Assembly (NCBI RefSeq): GCF_020509005.1
Contig: NC_063016.1
Location: forward strand, 3,410,001-3,474,000
Reading direction: 5' to 3'
Source of the DNA: Fulvia fulva
Taxonomy: Eukaryota; Ascomycota; Dothideomycetes; Mycosphaerellales; Mycosphaerellaceae
Length of the DNA: 64,000 nt
The notes beneath the pieces were generated by a model. The model was not told the origin of the DNA. It made no database searches and saw only the letters and a list, made by a program, of their open reading frames with translations. Both the position numbers and the translations under genes were made by a program. Positions 30,202 through 41,116 of this stretch are shown here, in pieces. Positions within the stretch are counted from its first letter, which is position 1, and every line of letters starts with the position of its first letter.

Positions 30202-32349
30202 TCAACCCTGCCCAAACCCACCAGGCTGCTGCTGTGCCAGCTGATCCCAGAACTGCCAGTCAACATTACCATCCACCCCATGCACGAAAGAGTCATTGGC
30301 GTATCCCCAAGCGGGATTAGCGTCCAGCCAGTTCTCGATAGGTATATCCTGCCATGCCAACATCGGATCGAAAACACTCTGTGCTTGCTGCTGTATCGGT
30401 GGTTCAGTGTTCTGTCGCGAAGCCTCCCTCTTTCCAAACACCTCTTTCAGCTTTGTGATAAATACTGGATCAGGAGTTGACGTTGCCTCTCTCGATCGCG
30501 CTTCGTCCCAAGAGCGGAGCGTCAGTCGACCCAGAGCTACGTCGATCGATCGTCGATTGGAGAGGAGTTCGGGGTGGGAATTGTAGCATTCTTCCACCTT
30601 TCCCCAGAGCGTCGCACGATCGATGGCGGGTTCTTCTCTGCGAGCTTCATTGATGATCCAGATTAGTGGATCCCACTGGAAGAACTGCTTCATGTGCCAG
30701 TGGAATCGTAACATTGCTTGGTTCTGGTGAACAGCTATGCTGGAGAGGAGTACTTGACGAGCAAGAGTCCAGAGCTCCTTTTTCTCTTCCAGACTCGCCT
30801 CGTCAGCGCGTGCTTTGGGCAGCTTGATTCGCAGGCGAGCAGAGTTGATGGCAGCTCTTGCCATTGCTATCGTCAGACAGTGTACCGGGTTGGAGATGTC
30901 ACAGTAGCGGATATACTCCTCCTCCATTGTGTTTTCCAGCTCTTGCAGAGCTTCGAAAATTGCAGGCGTCTCCTTCGCCTCCCACAATTTGGCCCAATTC
31001 CCTAGCGCGGGACGAAGTTTCTGATGGAATCTGCCGATTTCTGTACGTGCTAAGCAGAATATCATGTCGGTTGCACCTTTCTTGGCGATGGGACGAATTT
31101 CCATACCAGGCCATATATCCTTGTCATTGATGTTCAGCGGCTGCTTGGTGTCCCAAGTATCTGCGGCAATAGCAATACCAGTGCCCGAAAGGTGGCCAGA
31201 CAGCCCGTCAAGTGGTAAGAGCTGCCAAAAGACCCTTCGTCGCATTTGTACATCGAAAGGGTTCAGACCAAGCTCTTCCCCATCTCTATGAAGCCCCATT
31301 CGTTGTGCTATGCGTACTGCAATGCCTGTGAGGATCCAGAAAGTGTGCGGATCGTACTGGTTGCGGACAGAGAGCAGGAGTAGCATGTATGCCTGTAATA
31401 CTGCAAGCTCAGTGGTTCGGAGGAATTGCACAGCTACCAATGCCTGTTTGGCTGCATCATGATACCGTCTCCGAAGGGAAATCCACGTCTGGCCGAACAG
31501 GGCCTCGCAGTCGTGCTCTGACGTAGACACGATTGCGAAGTGATATAGTGCAAACAGCAGACACTCATTGACCTTGGACATACTGCTTGGGTTTGCTGCT
31601 GCTCGTTGAACAAGTGCGAGGGTCGTTGGTACGTGGACAAGCTTGATGATAGGGTCAATATTGCGCACATACAGGTCCCACAGTTTCATGGCCACATCGT
31701 AGGTGGGGTGCAAGTCAATGAGACTCTGCTTTGTTGTTGTCGGTCCAAAGAAGGCGGCGGATACAGGATCAATAGGTCCAGCACTGGGTGGTGTAGAATC
31801 TTGCTGATCATCGACATCATCCTCATCCGAAGAAGGGTGGAGGTCTTCTCCAAGATTCCGCCAGATGTTGCTGTCAATGTACCGTGTCTTCCCGAGGCCC
31901 TTGAGCAAAGTGCCTCCAGATTTCCATGCAAGCGATGATGCCAACGGGCCTCCGCCAGGTGCAAAGACGCCGGCTACTGCAGTCTTGTCGAAGTCTGTGG
32001 CGACGGGCGACTCTTTATCTTCCGTTGGTAGAAGGTTATGCTTCCTCAGCAACTCCTCATAGCGCTGGACGCGATCCTGAAGGTCCTCATCTGGCTGACG
32101 CTTACGTTTTCTCGCAGCAGGTTCTTGGTAATAACAGTCATTTACCAGTTTGGCTTTCCGCCAAGTCGTGCAGGGTGGACCCGTCTTGTCACACTTGACC
32201 TTCCTCTTCGCGCACGTAACGCAGGTGAATGGCATGAGAGAGACAGCATGACTGCCGGTCTGCTGGCTTGACGCTGACAGTATGCGCGCTGGGGCAATTG
32301 GGACGAGTCTTGATGGCTGCTGTCGGGAGGACGATCTTGGCGTGTCCAT
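30202..32349 (-). CDS. Zn2Cys6-type fungal transcription factor with a missing fifth cysteine
   Basis: 715 residues, no introns, ATG at 32349 (the frame is open to 32370 without another ATG). The binuclear zinc cluster would be C43-C46-C53-C60-x-C72, but the expected fifth Cys is Trp63 (CTTWRKAK; codon TGG at 32163-32161). Spacing to the last Cys is eight residues. The linker ARKRKRQPDE and a short heptad region follow. The middle homology region (Fungal_trans) spans about 190-430, with FWILTGIAVRIAQRMGLHRDG and RRRVFWQLLPLDGLSG. Nuclear regulation of unknown targets is expected. Loss of a zinc ligand should weaken DNA binding, though the rest of the protein is intact. No obvious target cluster adjoins it. 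Confidence 0.9.
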   Translation of the reverse strand: MDTPRSSSRQQPSRLVPIAPARILSASSQQTGSHAVSLMPFTCVTCAKRKVKCDKTGPPCTTWRKAKLVNDCYYQEPAARKRKRQPDEDLQDRVQRYEELLRKHNLLPTEDKESPVATDFDKTAVAGVFAPGGGPLASSLAWKSGGTLLKGLGKTRYIDSNIWRNLGEDLHPSSDEDDVDDQQDSTPPSAGPIDPVSAAFFGPTTTKQSLIDLHPTYDVAMKLWDLYVRNIDPIIKLVHVPTTLALVQRAAANPSSMSKVNECLLFALYHFAIVSTSEHDCEALFGQTWISLRRRYHDAAKQALVAVQFLRTTELAVLQAYMLLLLSVRNQYDPHTFWILTGIAVRIAQRMGLHRDGEELGLNPFDVQMRRRVFWQLLPLDGLSGHLSGTGIAIAADTWDTKQPLNINDKDIWPGMEIRPIAKKGATDMIFCLARTEIGRFHQKLRPALGNWAKLWEAKETPAIFEALQELENTMEEEYIRYCDISNPVHCLTIAMARAAINSARLRIKLPKARADEASLEEKKELWTLARQVLLSSIAVHQNQAMLRFHWHMKQFFQWDPLIWIINEARREEPAIDRATLWGKVEECYNSHPELLSNRRSIDVALGRLTLRSWDEARSREATSTPDPVFITKLKEVFGKREASRQNTEPPIQQQAQSVFDPMLAWQDIPIENWLDANPAWGYANDSFVHGVDGNVDWQFWDQLAQQQPGGFGQG

Positions 32350-32614
32350 GTCATCGGTATTCTTGAACAATCAAATGGTGAGACAGCGACCGAGGACCGG
32401 GGTGGAATTTCGTGTGGAATCTGGGGACTCCTGCGCCGGATCTCCCGACGTCTAGAAACTGATCGTGCGGTAAAAGCCGAAATCGCTACTACTAATGCGC
32501 CTGTTTTCGAAGAATACGAAATACACCACATCGCGCCTTGAATCGGCCATTCTTCATCCCATACCGCACGCTTATAGGCATGATACCATCGTGATACAGT
32601 ACCTCCATACCGCC

Positions 32615-34541
32615 TCACGACGGATGTATATAAACCACCAACCTAGCATCACCACCCTCATCACTTGTCGGCACCATCATAGTAAAACTCTCATACCTCA
32701 TCACCCTCCCACCAACACCAGCAACAAACCTCTCACTCCACCTCTTATCCGTCCAGAAACTCCCCGGACACTCCTGCGCCGCAGCCTTCACAAGCTCCAT
32801 CGAACTTCTCCCTTGCTCGAGCTCATCGTCATCAAAACGGTCGTTCTCATAGTCGACATCCACGTCAGGTCGCCAGAGGTACTCTGGGTATTCGTGGTCG
32901 TTGATGCCGCAGGTTGAGAAGACGAAGCAGAGTAACAAGACACAAGCGTCGTCTTCCCAGCCGGCTTCGCACATCTGATCAAGGTCAGATGTGCCTGCGC
33001 TCACGGCTAGGCCGTTGAGGAAGTCCGCGGCGTGTTTAGGACCTTCGTCGGTCGCGGAGGCCAAGATTGATACAAGTCCTTGTATAGTCACCAACATGGG
33101 CCCACTTGCATTGGACGAGGGTGTCAAGGTAAGAAGAGTCCGCAGATAGTTCCTGAGACCCCCGGTAACATGCTCCAATATCCGCATCTGTCCGTCTCGA
33201 TAAATCTTGGCCTGTTGTTGTTTCTTGTTGGTCGGCGGGTTCTGCGGCGTGCTGGCTTGGAGCTTTGCAAGTTTGGGCAGGAGAGATGTTACTATCATTC
33301 TCGTGATCGGCGCCCGATATTGCCGTCCGGCGCTATTAGGAGCTGTGAGGTAGAAGAGCGGGCGCTCCACGAAGGAGAATGATAAGCCGCGCTCGTGGCG
33401 TAGCATATAGATCATGAGCTCGAGCAAAGGCTCCGGAAGGCGATCGAATACAGCTTCAGGTCTTTCGGGGTCATGGACGGGCTGTTGCAGCCCAAATGTG
33501 GCCTTTTCACTGCTCCATTCGCCATCCTTGTCGTCTCGCCTCTCCTCGAAGTAGCCTGGCTGGATTTTGCGAAGCTCTTTTTGCAATTCTTCGGGAGGTG
33601 CCTTGAGGGTTAGGAGGACTTTGTCGTGCGGGTTGTCTTCAAGGCAGAATCCATAGCCCAGAAGGAGTTCGTCGTTACTTTTGGGACCGTAGTTGTTGAA
33701 CACCTCACCACCGGCTTTGGCACCAGACCTGAGACTCAGACTAAAGCGTGCAGGATCAAAAGCCCAATCTACCATTGCATCGTGGGCGTGGTTTGGGATG
33801 TCGATGACTGGAAAGAGCACAGGGAAATCGAGCTCTTCTGCAGAAGTGCGCGTCATGTCGAGGAGCACGGTTTGTGTACGACCGTCTGGCGTCGACTTGT
33901 ACGCCGCCCAGTATTTGGTGTCAACAGAATGCAGTGCGCGTGAGGAGAAGGAACGTGAGGTGTACATAGTGATTGACCATCTGTAGAGATCCCTGGGTGA
34001 TGTAAGAAATCGAACGCATGACTTACCTCTGCAACTTGACTCACCATGTGTATGGCTCAATGTCGACGTTCGCTTGCTGAAGCATGTTGATGCCAGCGAC
34101 ATAGTGGATTTTGTGGACCTCTCTGCGGGCCTTGAGAGTGTGCAGGACATCGGTGTCCTCGAGCCAGCCAAGATCCTGCGAGTCGAACCAGAAGGGCGTG
34201 CTATGCTCATGGTCGGGACGTGGCAGACTGTCCAGATAGGGCTGCCAGAAAGAAGTGTCGCGATGCGCATACTGGTACATCAAGTAGAAGTAGCCGATGG
34301 CCTCGACGGGCAAGCCGCGTTGCTTGAAGACGGGGAAGACATCGTCGACCAGGGCGTTGAGACTGGACAGCGCCAGTGAGTGCGGGACGGTGCATATGCG
34401 TGCGTGCGGAGCGAGATCCGTTGCAGCGCGACAATGCACGCCGGCTTCGTCGCTGTGCTCGAGACGTGTTTCGGGATTGAGGTAACCGCCATTCTGGTGT
34501 AGCCAGAGCTTAAGCGCCTCCAACCGCTCTGGAGGGGCCAT
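32615..34541 (-). CDS. SET-domain protein methyltransferase (LSMT/SETD6-like)
   Basis: 624 residues from two exons: 34541-34045 and 33992-32615. The 52-nt intron runs from GTGAGT to CCCAG; joining there gives EPYTWDLYRWSITMYTSRSF in frame, whereas the next AG downstream would create a stop. The split SET fold is visible in the N-terminal HQNGGYLNPETRLEHS region, the block around IEPYTW, TSRSFSSRAL, FPVIDIPNHAHDA, and the AdoMet/lysine motif FNNYGPKSNDELLLGYGF. A helical C-terminal region like the Rubisco-substrate-binding domain follows. Relatives methylate lysines on ribosomal proteins, translation factors or other non-histone targets. The substrate is not evident. The frame opens upstream to 34712 without an ATG. 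Confidence 0.88.
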
Positions 34542-35052
34542 TGTAGACTGCGGTGGGAGTCTGGGTGGGTGGCTCGGTGCTATAGTCGCTGGCGCCGTGG
34601 CATGACCAGCAGATGTCGTCGGCGAAAGACACGATCGAGGATCGAGGATGGTGGAGGGAACAAGAGTCGCAGCCTGCAGGGGAGATGGCCGGACGTGTGG
34701 ATGTTGCGGCACAATACCTACGGTAACCTACCAGTAGAGGTAATGTCAATCCTGCCACACCTCCGCTAAACTTAGGCCTGCTCCATCAAGTATCGACGAA
34801 TGTCGCCTAGGCAACAGTTGACTTTCATTGGGCTGTGCACGACGTGCGACTGTGCACCACGCGCAACAAACTCTGATCGCATTTTGCAGCCAGTGAGAGA
34901 CATGAAGTATCACCACCTCAGCCGGTTTGCGACAGCATGTCTCGAACATGAGACAGCAACGCAACTCCGTGAGCTGAAGTAGTAAAGGGCTGCCATGTCT
35001 TGCAGCATGGCAGGCTCAACATGCCGCCATGCCACGCTCGAGCACTGCAGAA
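34542..35052. other. Intergenic
   Basis: Upstream of the SET gene (minus) and of the aldo-keto reductase remnant (plus). No other gene is seen. Confidence 0.45.
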
Positions 35053-35462
35053 ATGACGGCCGAACAGGAATCAAGGATCAAGATCGTCTTCGGCGCCATG
35101 ACCTTTGGCAAAGAAGGTATCGGTCGTTAAGGACATCCTACCGTCTGCTGGAACTACTAACAGCAAACGTAGGCGCCGAACAATCAAGAGTCCACGATTC
35201 GAGCACTGCCCACTCCATGTTGGACGTCTTCCAGAAACACGGTCACACAGAGGTGGACACCTCCAGACAGTACGGCGATGGAGCCTCAGAAGAGATGCTG
35301 CATGATCTGCGCTGGCAGGAAAGAGGCCTCGAAGTCTCCACAAAGATGTGTCCGACTGGCGCTCCACAGCTCGGACCTGAAGGCTGGGATAAGATCCTAC
35401 ACCACACGCCAGAAGCCATACACTATCAGCTTCCAGTACTGGCATTGGGGTGCCCGTGTTGA
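35053..35462 (+). pseudogene. Aldo-keto reductase remnant (AKR7/aflatoxin-aldehyde-reductase-like N-terminus)
   Basis: The first third of an NADPH-dependent aldo-keto reductase. Exon 1 is 35053-35116. A 56-nt intron runs from GTATCG to CGTAG with a perfect TACTAAC branch site, and exon 2 starts at 35173. The joined start reads IVFGAMTFGKEGAEQSRVHD, then MLDVFQKHGHTEVDTSRQYG and ASEEMLHDLRWQERGLEVST. The catalytic Asp of EVDTSRQYG and the Tyr are present. After HTPEA (near 35415) homology is lost and a stop comes at 35462. The active-site Lys and His strands and the NADPH-binding C-terminus are missing. A weak echo of the C-terminal motif may lie near 35790 (GDAVHL), but I would not rely on it. 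Confidence 0.8.
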
Positions 35463-36729
35463 GACTGTCCCACGCTGTGTAGTGAGCGGTCGCGACGTAT
35501 ATCCACGCTACAGCAGGTTTGGTTTCGTGGCCGCAAAGCTGGTCTTTGGCAAGGCACGATGCTCAAGTAACGATGGTCCTTCTACGGTGATTTCCAGGCA
35601 CACTGTATTTGAGTTGAAGCTGCTGCAGGTGCGCGCAATGTGATGTATGCTGCTGCTATCTTGTACAGTGCTTCGACAGCTTGGAAGGTCTGACGATGCA
35701 AAACGCAAAAATTCAGTCTCGGCTGGCTGAAGAATTGGAGTGTCGTATGCTGCCTTGCTGAGGCATGGATAAGGATCTCAAGGCAATCTAATGGGTGACG
35801 CTGTTCATCTGATGCTCGAGACGACAGGTGAGTATAACCTGGAATCAGCAGTATGTATGGTAATTCTGCTGAAATCCAAAGCTCCGAGGTATATTGCATC
35901 GACAGTCTGGAGAATGTCTCAAACTTTATATCGAAGCTTGAGCGCGGCTAGTGATCGACCGATCCGGCTACCGATCGCATCCTTTGGCGCCTCCACTGCT
36001 TCTTTATGCCACATCCAGAAGTTCTGCGACCACTTGATGCGGCGCACGAGCTTGTTTCTGGACGAATTCGGAAGGTCATCATGTAGCTCCCTGTCTGTTC
36101 TCGCCGCTATGTCAGCTTGATGCAGGCCGCAGCACATCAATGGCGTTGACGACCTCAACGATGGCAAGCACGTGGAATCCTTGATCGTTGCAGATCCCCA
36201 GCAAGATCAGCAAGAACGCCTACTCTGACGGTGCAGTATAGGGAGGATATGAGCGGGCGTCACAACGATCGTTCATTCACTGCACGTTCTTGCTTCCGCC
36301 ATCGCACTTCCCGCCCAGCGATGATCAGCATCAGCATGGCACGCATGGCCAGAAGATACTCTTCTCGGAGCAAACCTTACCTCGAGCATGCAAGCCACGC
36401 TGGAGGCACGTTGCCTAACGTGGAAAAGCACAAGCTTACTCTGCTAGAAACGTGCGGCTGGTCCAGCCATACACCCATAGAAGCAATAACGGCCACTTCT
36501 AGCCTGCGCTGCTCGGCACTTGCCTCGAAGGAGAGACACCAACCGCCGATTCCAGGTACCGGCACGTCTAAAGCTGCCGTCTCGCGGTGTTACTGATTTC
36601 ACCTCCCACGCTTCGTGCTGCCCCTGTAGTAAGTATAAAGCCATCGCACTGCCTCTCACGTATTCCACCCAGCACAACAAATCAGCTTCGTCTCACCGAC
36701 AGCACTCGTTAGCACCCAAATCCCCCAAC
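35463..36729. other. Intergenic, gene relics possible
   Basis: 1.27 kb. The 5' part may hold degraded aldo-keto reductase sequence; the 3' part is the promoter of the secreted-protein gene. No intact gene is seen. Confidence 0.4.
36634..36640 (+). promoter_or_regulatory. TATA box of the secreted-protein gene
   Basis: TATAAAG lies 90 bases upstream of the ATG at 36730, followed by a C/A-rich leader ending in CCCCCAACATG. Position and sequence fit a core promoter. Confidence 0.5.
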
Positions 36730-38095
36730 ATGAAGGGTTTCCTCTCCGCTGTGGCCTTTGCAGGCCTTGCAGCTGCTCAGCAGATGAACATCGCCGCCAT
36801 CAACGACGCACCACTACCAGCTACCACCGTTGCCCCAGTCGGTGCAGCCGGGCAGTCCAGCATCGCATACAACACCGCCGCTGCCGCCACTTCCATCTCA
36901 GCAGAGGCTCAACCTGCCTCGGCGCCCAGCAGCTCCAACAAGGTCAGGCGAGGAGACTGCTCGCCACAGCCAGCTGGCTCTTACCCACAGGTCAAACCAG
37001 ATACCGCAGAGGCCTTCGTGAACTACCCGCCGTTCCACGCCTTGGCCAACAGTCAGGGACCGCCCTTTCCATATTTCGAAAAGTTTAGGGATCTGAACGG
37101 CTCCACCCAGCAGAGCTCCTACCTTACGTACATGATTCTGAAGCAGTACGACGTGAACCAATGTGCCAGGCTTTGCGACAACGCCGATTTGTGCACGAGC
37201 TTCAATATTTATGTTGAGCGTGATCCGTAAGTGTTGGCGAGCGCTGTTCTTGGGCACTTTGCGATTGTCGTTCTGACAGACTCTTTCAGAACCCTCGACC
37301 CAGGCCCAGCCTGCCCCAACCCACCATCTACCACGAACATCAAGTGCGTTCTTTGGGGCTCCAGTATCAACCGCCAGACCGCAACTAATACCGGCCAATA
37401 CCGCCAGGACTTCCACGGTATGACTGCTCCCCCCTCGTTCAAGTCTTCCATAACTAACGCTCGACAGTCGTCATCGCCGCCTCCAACGGCTACGACAAGA
37501 CTTTCTTTGCTCGCCCCTCCAGCGTCGACACCTTTACCCTCGGCCAAAACATCACCGGCAAAGCCATAACTCTCGCCGGAAGCAAATCCCTCGGCTCCGA
37601 GTTCTTCGCCGGCCCATACGACCCAACTCTCTGCGGATACTACGCCACCGCTCAGACTTCTGCCAACAGGCAGGACGCTCAGGCCAAGGGCCTGAAGAGC
37701 TACCAGGCTTGCAACAGCTTCAACGCATATGCCGTGTACAGGGCTGGGCTTGCGTGGGGTACTTACTGCTCGCTGTGAGTAAATTCTAGGGAGTACATAA
37801 GTTGCGGCGGAGCTAGCAGTGTCTCAAAATTGCTTACTTGTCTTATACACACGACAACGCGCACGACAGCAGGCCCCTATAGGGTCGTGCTGAGAGACTG
37901 CTAGCTCTGTTGCGGTTCTATTGCTCTGCGCTTTCTCGTGAATACTATGTACTGACTCCCTAATCTTTTAGGTACAACTTCAATGTGGATGCTAGCTACG
38001 CTGCGTCTGCGGATAGCAGCTCGAATGGGGTTTCGTACACTGTTGGAAGCAGCTGGATTTACTCGTTGAGCCAGCAGAATTCGGGGAAGTTATAG
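36730..38095 (+). CDS. Secreted Cys-containing protein, PAN/apple-like fungal family
   Basis: 351 residues from four exons: 36730-37226, 37290-37417, 37468-37774 and 37972-38095. All donors are GT (GTAAGT, GTATGA, GTGAGT) and all acceptors AG. The signal peptide is MKGFLSAVAFAGLAAAQ. After a Ser/Ala-rich stretch and a basic KVRRGDC (possible Kex2-type site), the mature part has TYMILKQYDVNQCARLCDN, LCTSFNIYVERDP, TTNIKCVLWGSSI, QYRQDFHVVIAASNGYDK and LCGYYATAQTSANRQDA. The pattern of Cys before NIYVERDP resembles PAN/apple-like domains in many fungal extracellular proteins of unknown function. The third intron is long (197 nt) because it carries a MITE-like element. No enzymatic motif is visible; a wall or surface role is inference. 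Confidence 0.85.
37801..37915. mobile_element. MITE-like element inside intron 3, with target-site duplication
   Basis: A 17-bp terminal inverted repeat (GAGCTAGCAGTGTCTCA at 37810-37826, and its complement with one mismatch at 37891-37907) bounds a roughly 101-bp element. The sequence GTTGCGG lies directly on both sides (37801-37807 and 37909-37915), as expected for a 7-bp target-site duplication. A nested stem (GCACGAC / GTCGTGC) lies within. It has no coding capacity. Without the element and one GTTGCGG copy the intron would be about 89 nt, close to its neighbours. Class and relatives are unknown. Confidence 0.6.
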
Positions 38096-38322
38096 AGTGA
38101 GTGAGTTGAGTATGGGATTGAGAGCTTTTACTTGTTGATAGACGGTATTGTTATAAGCGTGTGTAGCGTAGAGAAGACCTATAGAATTTAAGCGAGAGAT
38201 CATTCAGTAGCAGATCATCCAGCTTTAGCTCACGTCGTAACCATTGGTGCGGCCAATCTTGATGACTCGTCTCATGCTCTTTGCTACAATTGTTCCCCAA
38301 GCTTACGCAACTTGCGCATCGC

Positions 38323-39402
38323 TCAAGCCTTCCTCGCCACAGTCTCGTTGCTGGCAGGCCCCACAAGGTTCGTCCGGAAGGACTGCGTTGACTCAGCAAA
38401 TGTAATCAAATCCACGCGATCGTAGAGATCAACATGGCCAGCTCCAGGCACCCGGATGATCTCCTTTGGCTCTGCGGCACGGGCATACGCATCTTCACTA
38501 AACTCCCTCGAATGTGCCTGATCTCCAGTGACGAACAGCACAGGGCGCGGCGAAATGGTGTCGATGTCACTGAACGGGTAAAAGTTCATGAAACGCGTAT
38601 TGCTCGAAGTAATCCGATGCGAGGTGGCATTCGGTTGGGCGCCAGGAGGTGTGACTCTTCCAAACGAGGTGCGGTAGTAGTCTTGGAACTCGACATCGAC
38701 CGCAGTCGACTCGGATGTGATCTCATTGGCAGCGCCGTCGCTATAGAGAGCTTGGCCACCTTCGGCCTCGATCCAGCGCTGCTCAGCGGCATTCGCAATG
38801 AGTTGTTTGCGTTGAGCCAGATCCTGGGAGTGTCTCAGACCGTTGCGAGTGACGGCACCCATGCTATACATCGACGCCGTCGCCAAAGCCGCAATACGTG
38901 AATCGATCTTTGCGGCGCTGACAAGGAAGCCGCCGCCGCCACAGATGCCCATACCGCCGATTTGCCTGCGGTTGATGTAACTTTGGGTGCCTAGGAAATC
39001 GACCGCGGCGCTGTAGCCCTCAGCATATGAATCCGGAGCTACGAGCTGCCGTGGTTCGCCTTCGCTCCCGCCCCAGTGTCGATAATCGATGGCGACGGTG
39101 ACGAATCCCTATTCGGCCAGCTTCTGGGCATAGAGATTGGCACTCTGCTCCTTGACTGCGCCCATGGTGGGACTGACGATGATGGCCGGATGGCTGGTAT
39201 TATAGTTGACGAAGTCTGGAAGGAAGAGATTGGCGGCTGCGGCGGTGGTGTCGTATTGCGATGGGAATGAAATTGGCCAAAGAGTGACGTTGTCGCTTTG
39301 ATAGAAATTGTCGGCGCCGTAAGACGAATTCTGTGCTGCGGTGAGCATCTTGTGGGAGATTGTCGTCCCGAGGACCGCCAGGCTAGTCGTGAAGGATCTC
39401 AT
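38323..39402 (-). pseudogene. Alpha/beta hydrolase (dienelactone-hydrolase-like) interrupted by one stop codon
   Basis: A 359-codon reading frame, intact except for one TAG at codon 98 (39111-39109). The N-terminal part starts MRSFTTSLAVLGTTIS, which may be a signal peptide. It runs to YAQKLAE, the stop follows, and the frame then continues as GFVTVAIDYRHWGGSEGEP and on to the end. The nucleophile elbow GGMGICGGGGF, the acid region VLFVTGDQAHSREF and the catalytic His in VPGAGHVDLYD are all present. Family members have Gln (CAG) at the stop position in LAEQGFVT, so one C-to-T change explains it. It may be a very young pseudogene, a strain-specific allele or a readthrough case. The substrate is unknown. 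Confidence 0.8.
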
Positions 39403-41116
39403 GGTGCTTGCTTGGCCTTGATGGGTTGCTTGTGGTTAGAGGGAGAAGGGAAAAGGAAAAAAAAGCACCTCTGCCTTCTTGTATGGACACTCGGAACCAT
39501 CCCCTGGCTTTGCACTGCCTTGATATTGGTCATCGGATGCAGTTCTATCGCCGCCGGACACGACTGCCTCTTTGAATAGATGTTCGCGGATCACGTCCGG
39601 TTTTGTTGGCAGCAACGATAAGAGCAGACCCGCTTGAGCATGTACTCTTTTGATTATACAATTTTTGCCACGCGCAGTCCACACTTCAATGAGCCGATGG
39701 AGTCCAGTTTGTGCCCACAGGATCAAGAGATGGATGAGTGATCGGAGCCAAGAATGTGGACTCTGTCCAACTTCTCTAGCGCGGTGAGACCACCCTGACT
39801 TCTCCCAGCGGCAGCGGTCTTCACTGGGCACCGCGCGACCGTAATCACCTGCAAAGATCGTGCCAGTCACGCTGTACATCCGACTCACAACTTTTGTGTC
39901 GGGACCTGCGTGCGAAATAGCGGCATCTCAGATCCAAAGCACGCGGCTCGTCGGCTCTTGGCGAGATCAACTCCTCCTATCGTGTTCTGCGCTCTCCACG
40001 TTGCGTCAAAGACTCAGTCAGTATGACGACGTCTCTCGGTCATGCTGCGTTGATGCGACTCACAGAGTCGAAAGTCTTCAAAATCCAGACTTTCAGTGGA
40101 AGCAGATACGTTCATAAGTGTCCGCGTCCGCGTCCGCACCCGCATCCGCACAAATTAGTGCCCTTGGCAGGCGCTATGCGGCAAGTGAATGATCCGCAGC
40201 AGCCGTGTCATCAAAATGAGAAGGTGGAAGTCAGCGAGAGTGTAGCCTTTATAATGAGCGAAATCTTCTTCGAGATCTTGGAGAGGTGAGTCCATCTAGA
40301 ACGAGTGGTTGCTTTTTAATGGTATGGTGCGTGTTCGCGGGCTCATCTCACCGTCCTGGAAAGACTCGGCTTCATGTCAGTATATGCCAACAAGGATTTA
40401 GCAATCAGGACGACTGCTTTGGGCGGCCACTTGACCCTGCCCGGTTTCATGGTGCCTTTGGGGACATCAGTCAACCTGCCCTGTGGCTCGAAACATATAT
40501 GAGCGCGAGCTTGAAAGTTGTCGTGATATTCTACAGCGATGCATTGAGCTTCCAGTGCAAACTTAGCGCCAAGATGCTGCACTTCCACTGGAGCGAAGCT
40601 GGAATTCGATCGTGTGGCTTATATCATTGTGTTCAGAACCATATCGTTAAGAAAGGTCAATGTCTGATCAGCGGCCTCGTGATGGCGACTCGGTCGTGGA
40701 TTGTGACACCTGGGAATGTAAGTCAAGCAACTCGAAGCTATGAGCCATAGGATTTTGGGATTTCTAGCAAGCTGCCTAGGATTGCTTGCACCTACACGGC
40801 AGCAGGATGAGGTAACTGGTAAGCCACAGCATCAAGTCTTGAGGAAGATCGTCTGCATTTCCAAAAACTCTTGCTTCCTCCTTCGTACTCGTACACTTGA
40901 TCCCCTACGGCGGAAGCTTCGTCGACGTGGGACTAGCCAGTCTGAGTTCTTCGATCCTTTCCTGCAGAAAGAAGTGTGTTAGCCATTGTCGAACCACAAG
41001 GGGCAGTAAACGTGTGGAGAGGTCTGGACGCGCGCCGTATTTCATGCCTCGAACCTTCTCACAACATACCGAATTTCGATCATGAGCTCCCTGGCCGCTC
41101 GATGGAGTCTGGCTTT
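39403..41116. other. Long intergenic region
   Basis: 1.7 kb with no supported gene. It holds a short hexamer repeat (40119-40151). Short ORFs up to 154 codons overlap and lack motifs. Confidence 0.45.
40119..40151. repeat. Hexanucleotide microsatellite
   Basis: About five degenerate copies of GTCCGC (including GCACCC and GCATCC variants) in tandem within a non-coding stretch. Confidence 0.75.

Noticed and set aside
33978..34045. Alternative intron acceptor for the SET gene at the CTACAG just downstream of CCCAG
   Set aside because: Joining the GTGAGT donor to that AG creates an immediate TGA; the CCCAG acceptor keeps the frame and gives the expected motif.
39436..39888. 150-codon minus-strand ORF upstream of the broken hydrolase
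   Set aside because: No recognisable domain, and the end is a Phe/Pro run made by a simple A/G-rich tract.
40119..40151. Short tandem hexamers as a possible CRISPR-like or regulatory array
   Set aside because: A simple microsatellite with no spacers and no stem; the organism is eukaryotic.
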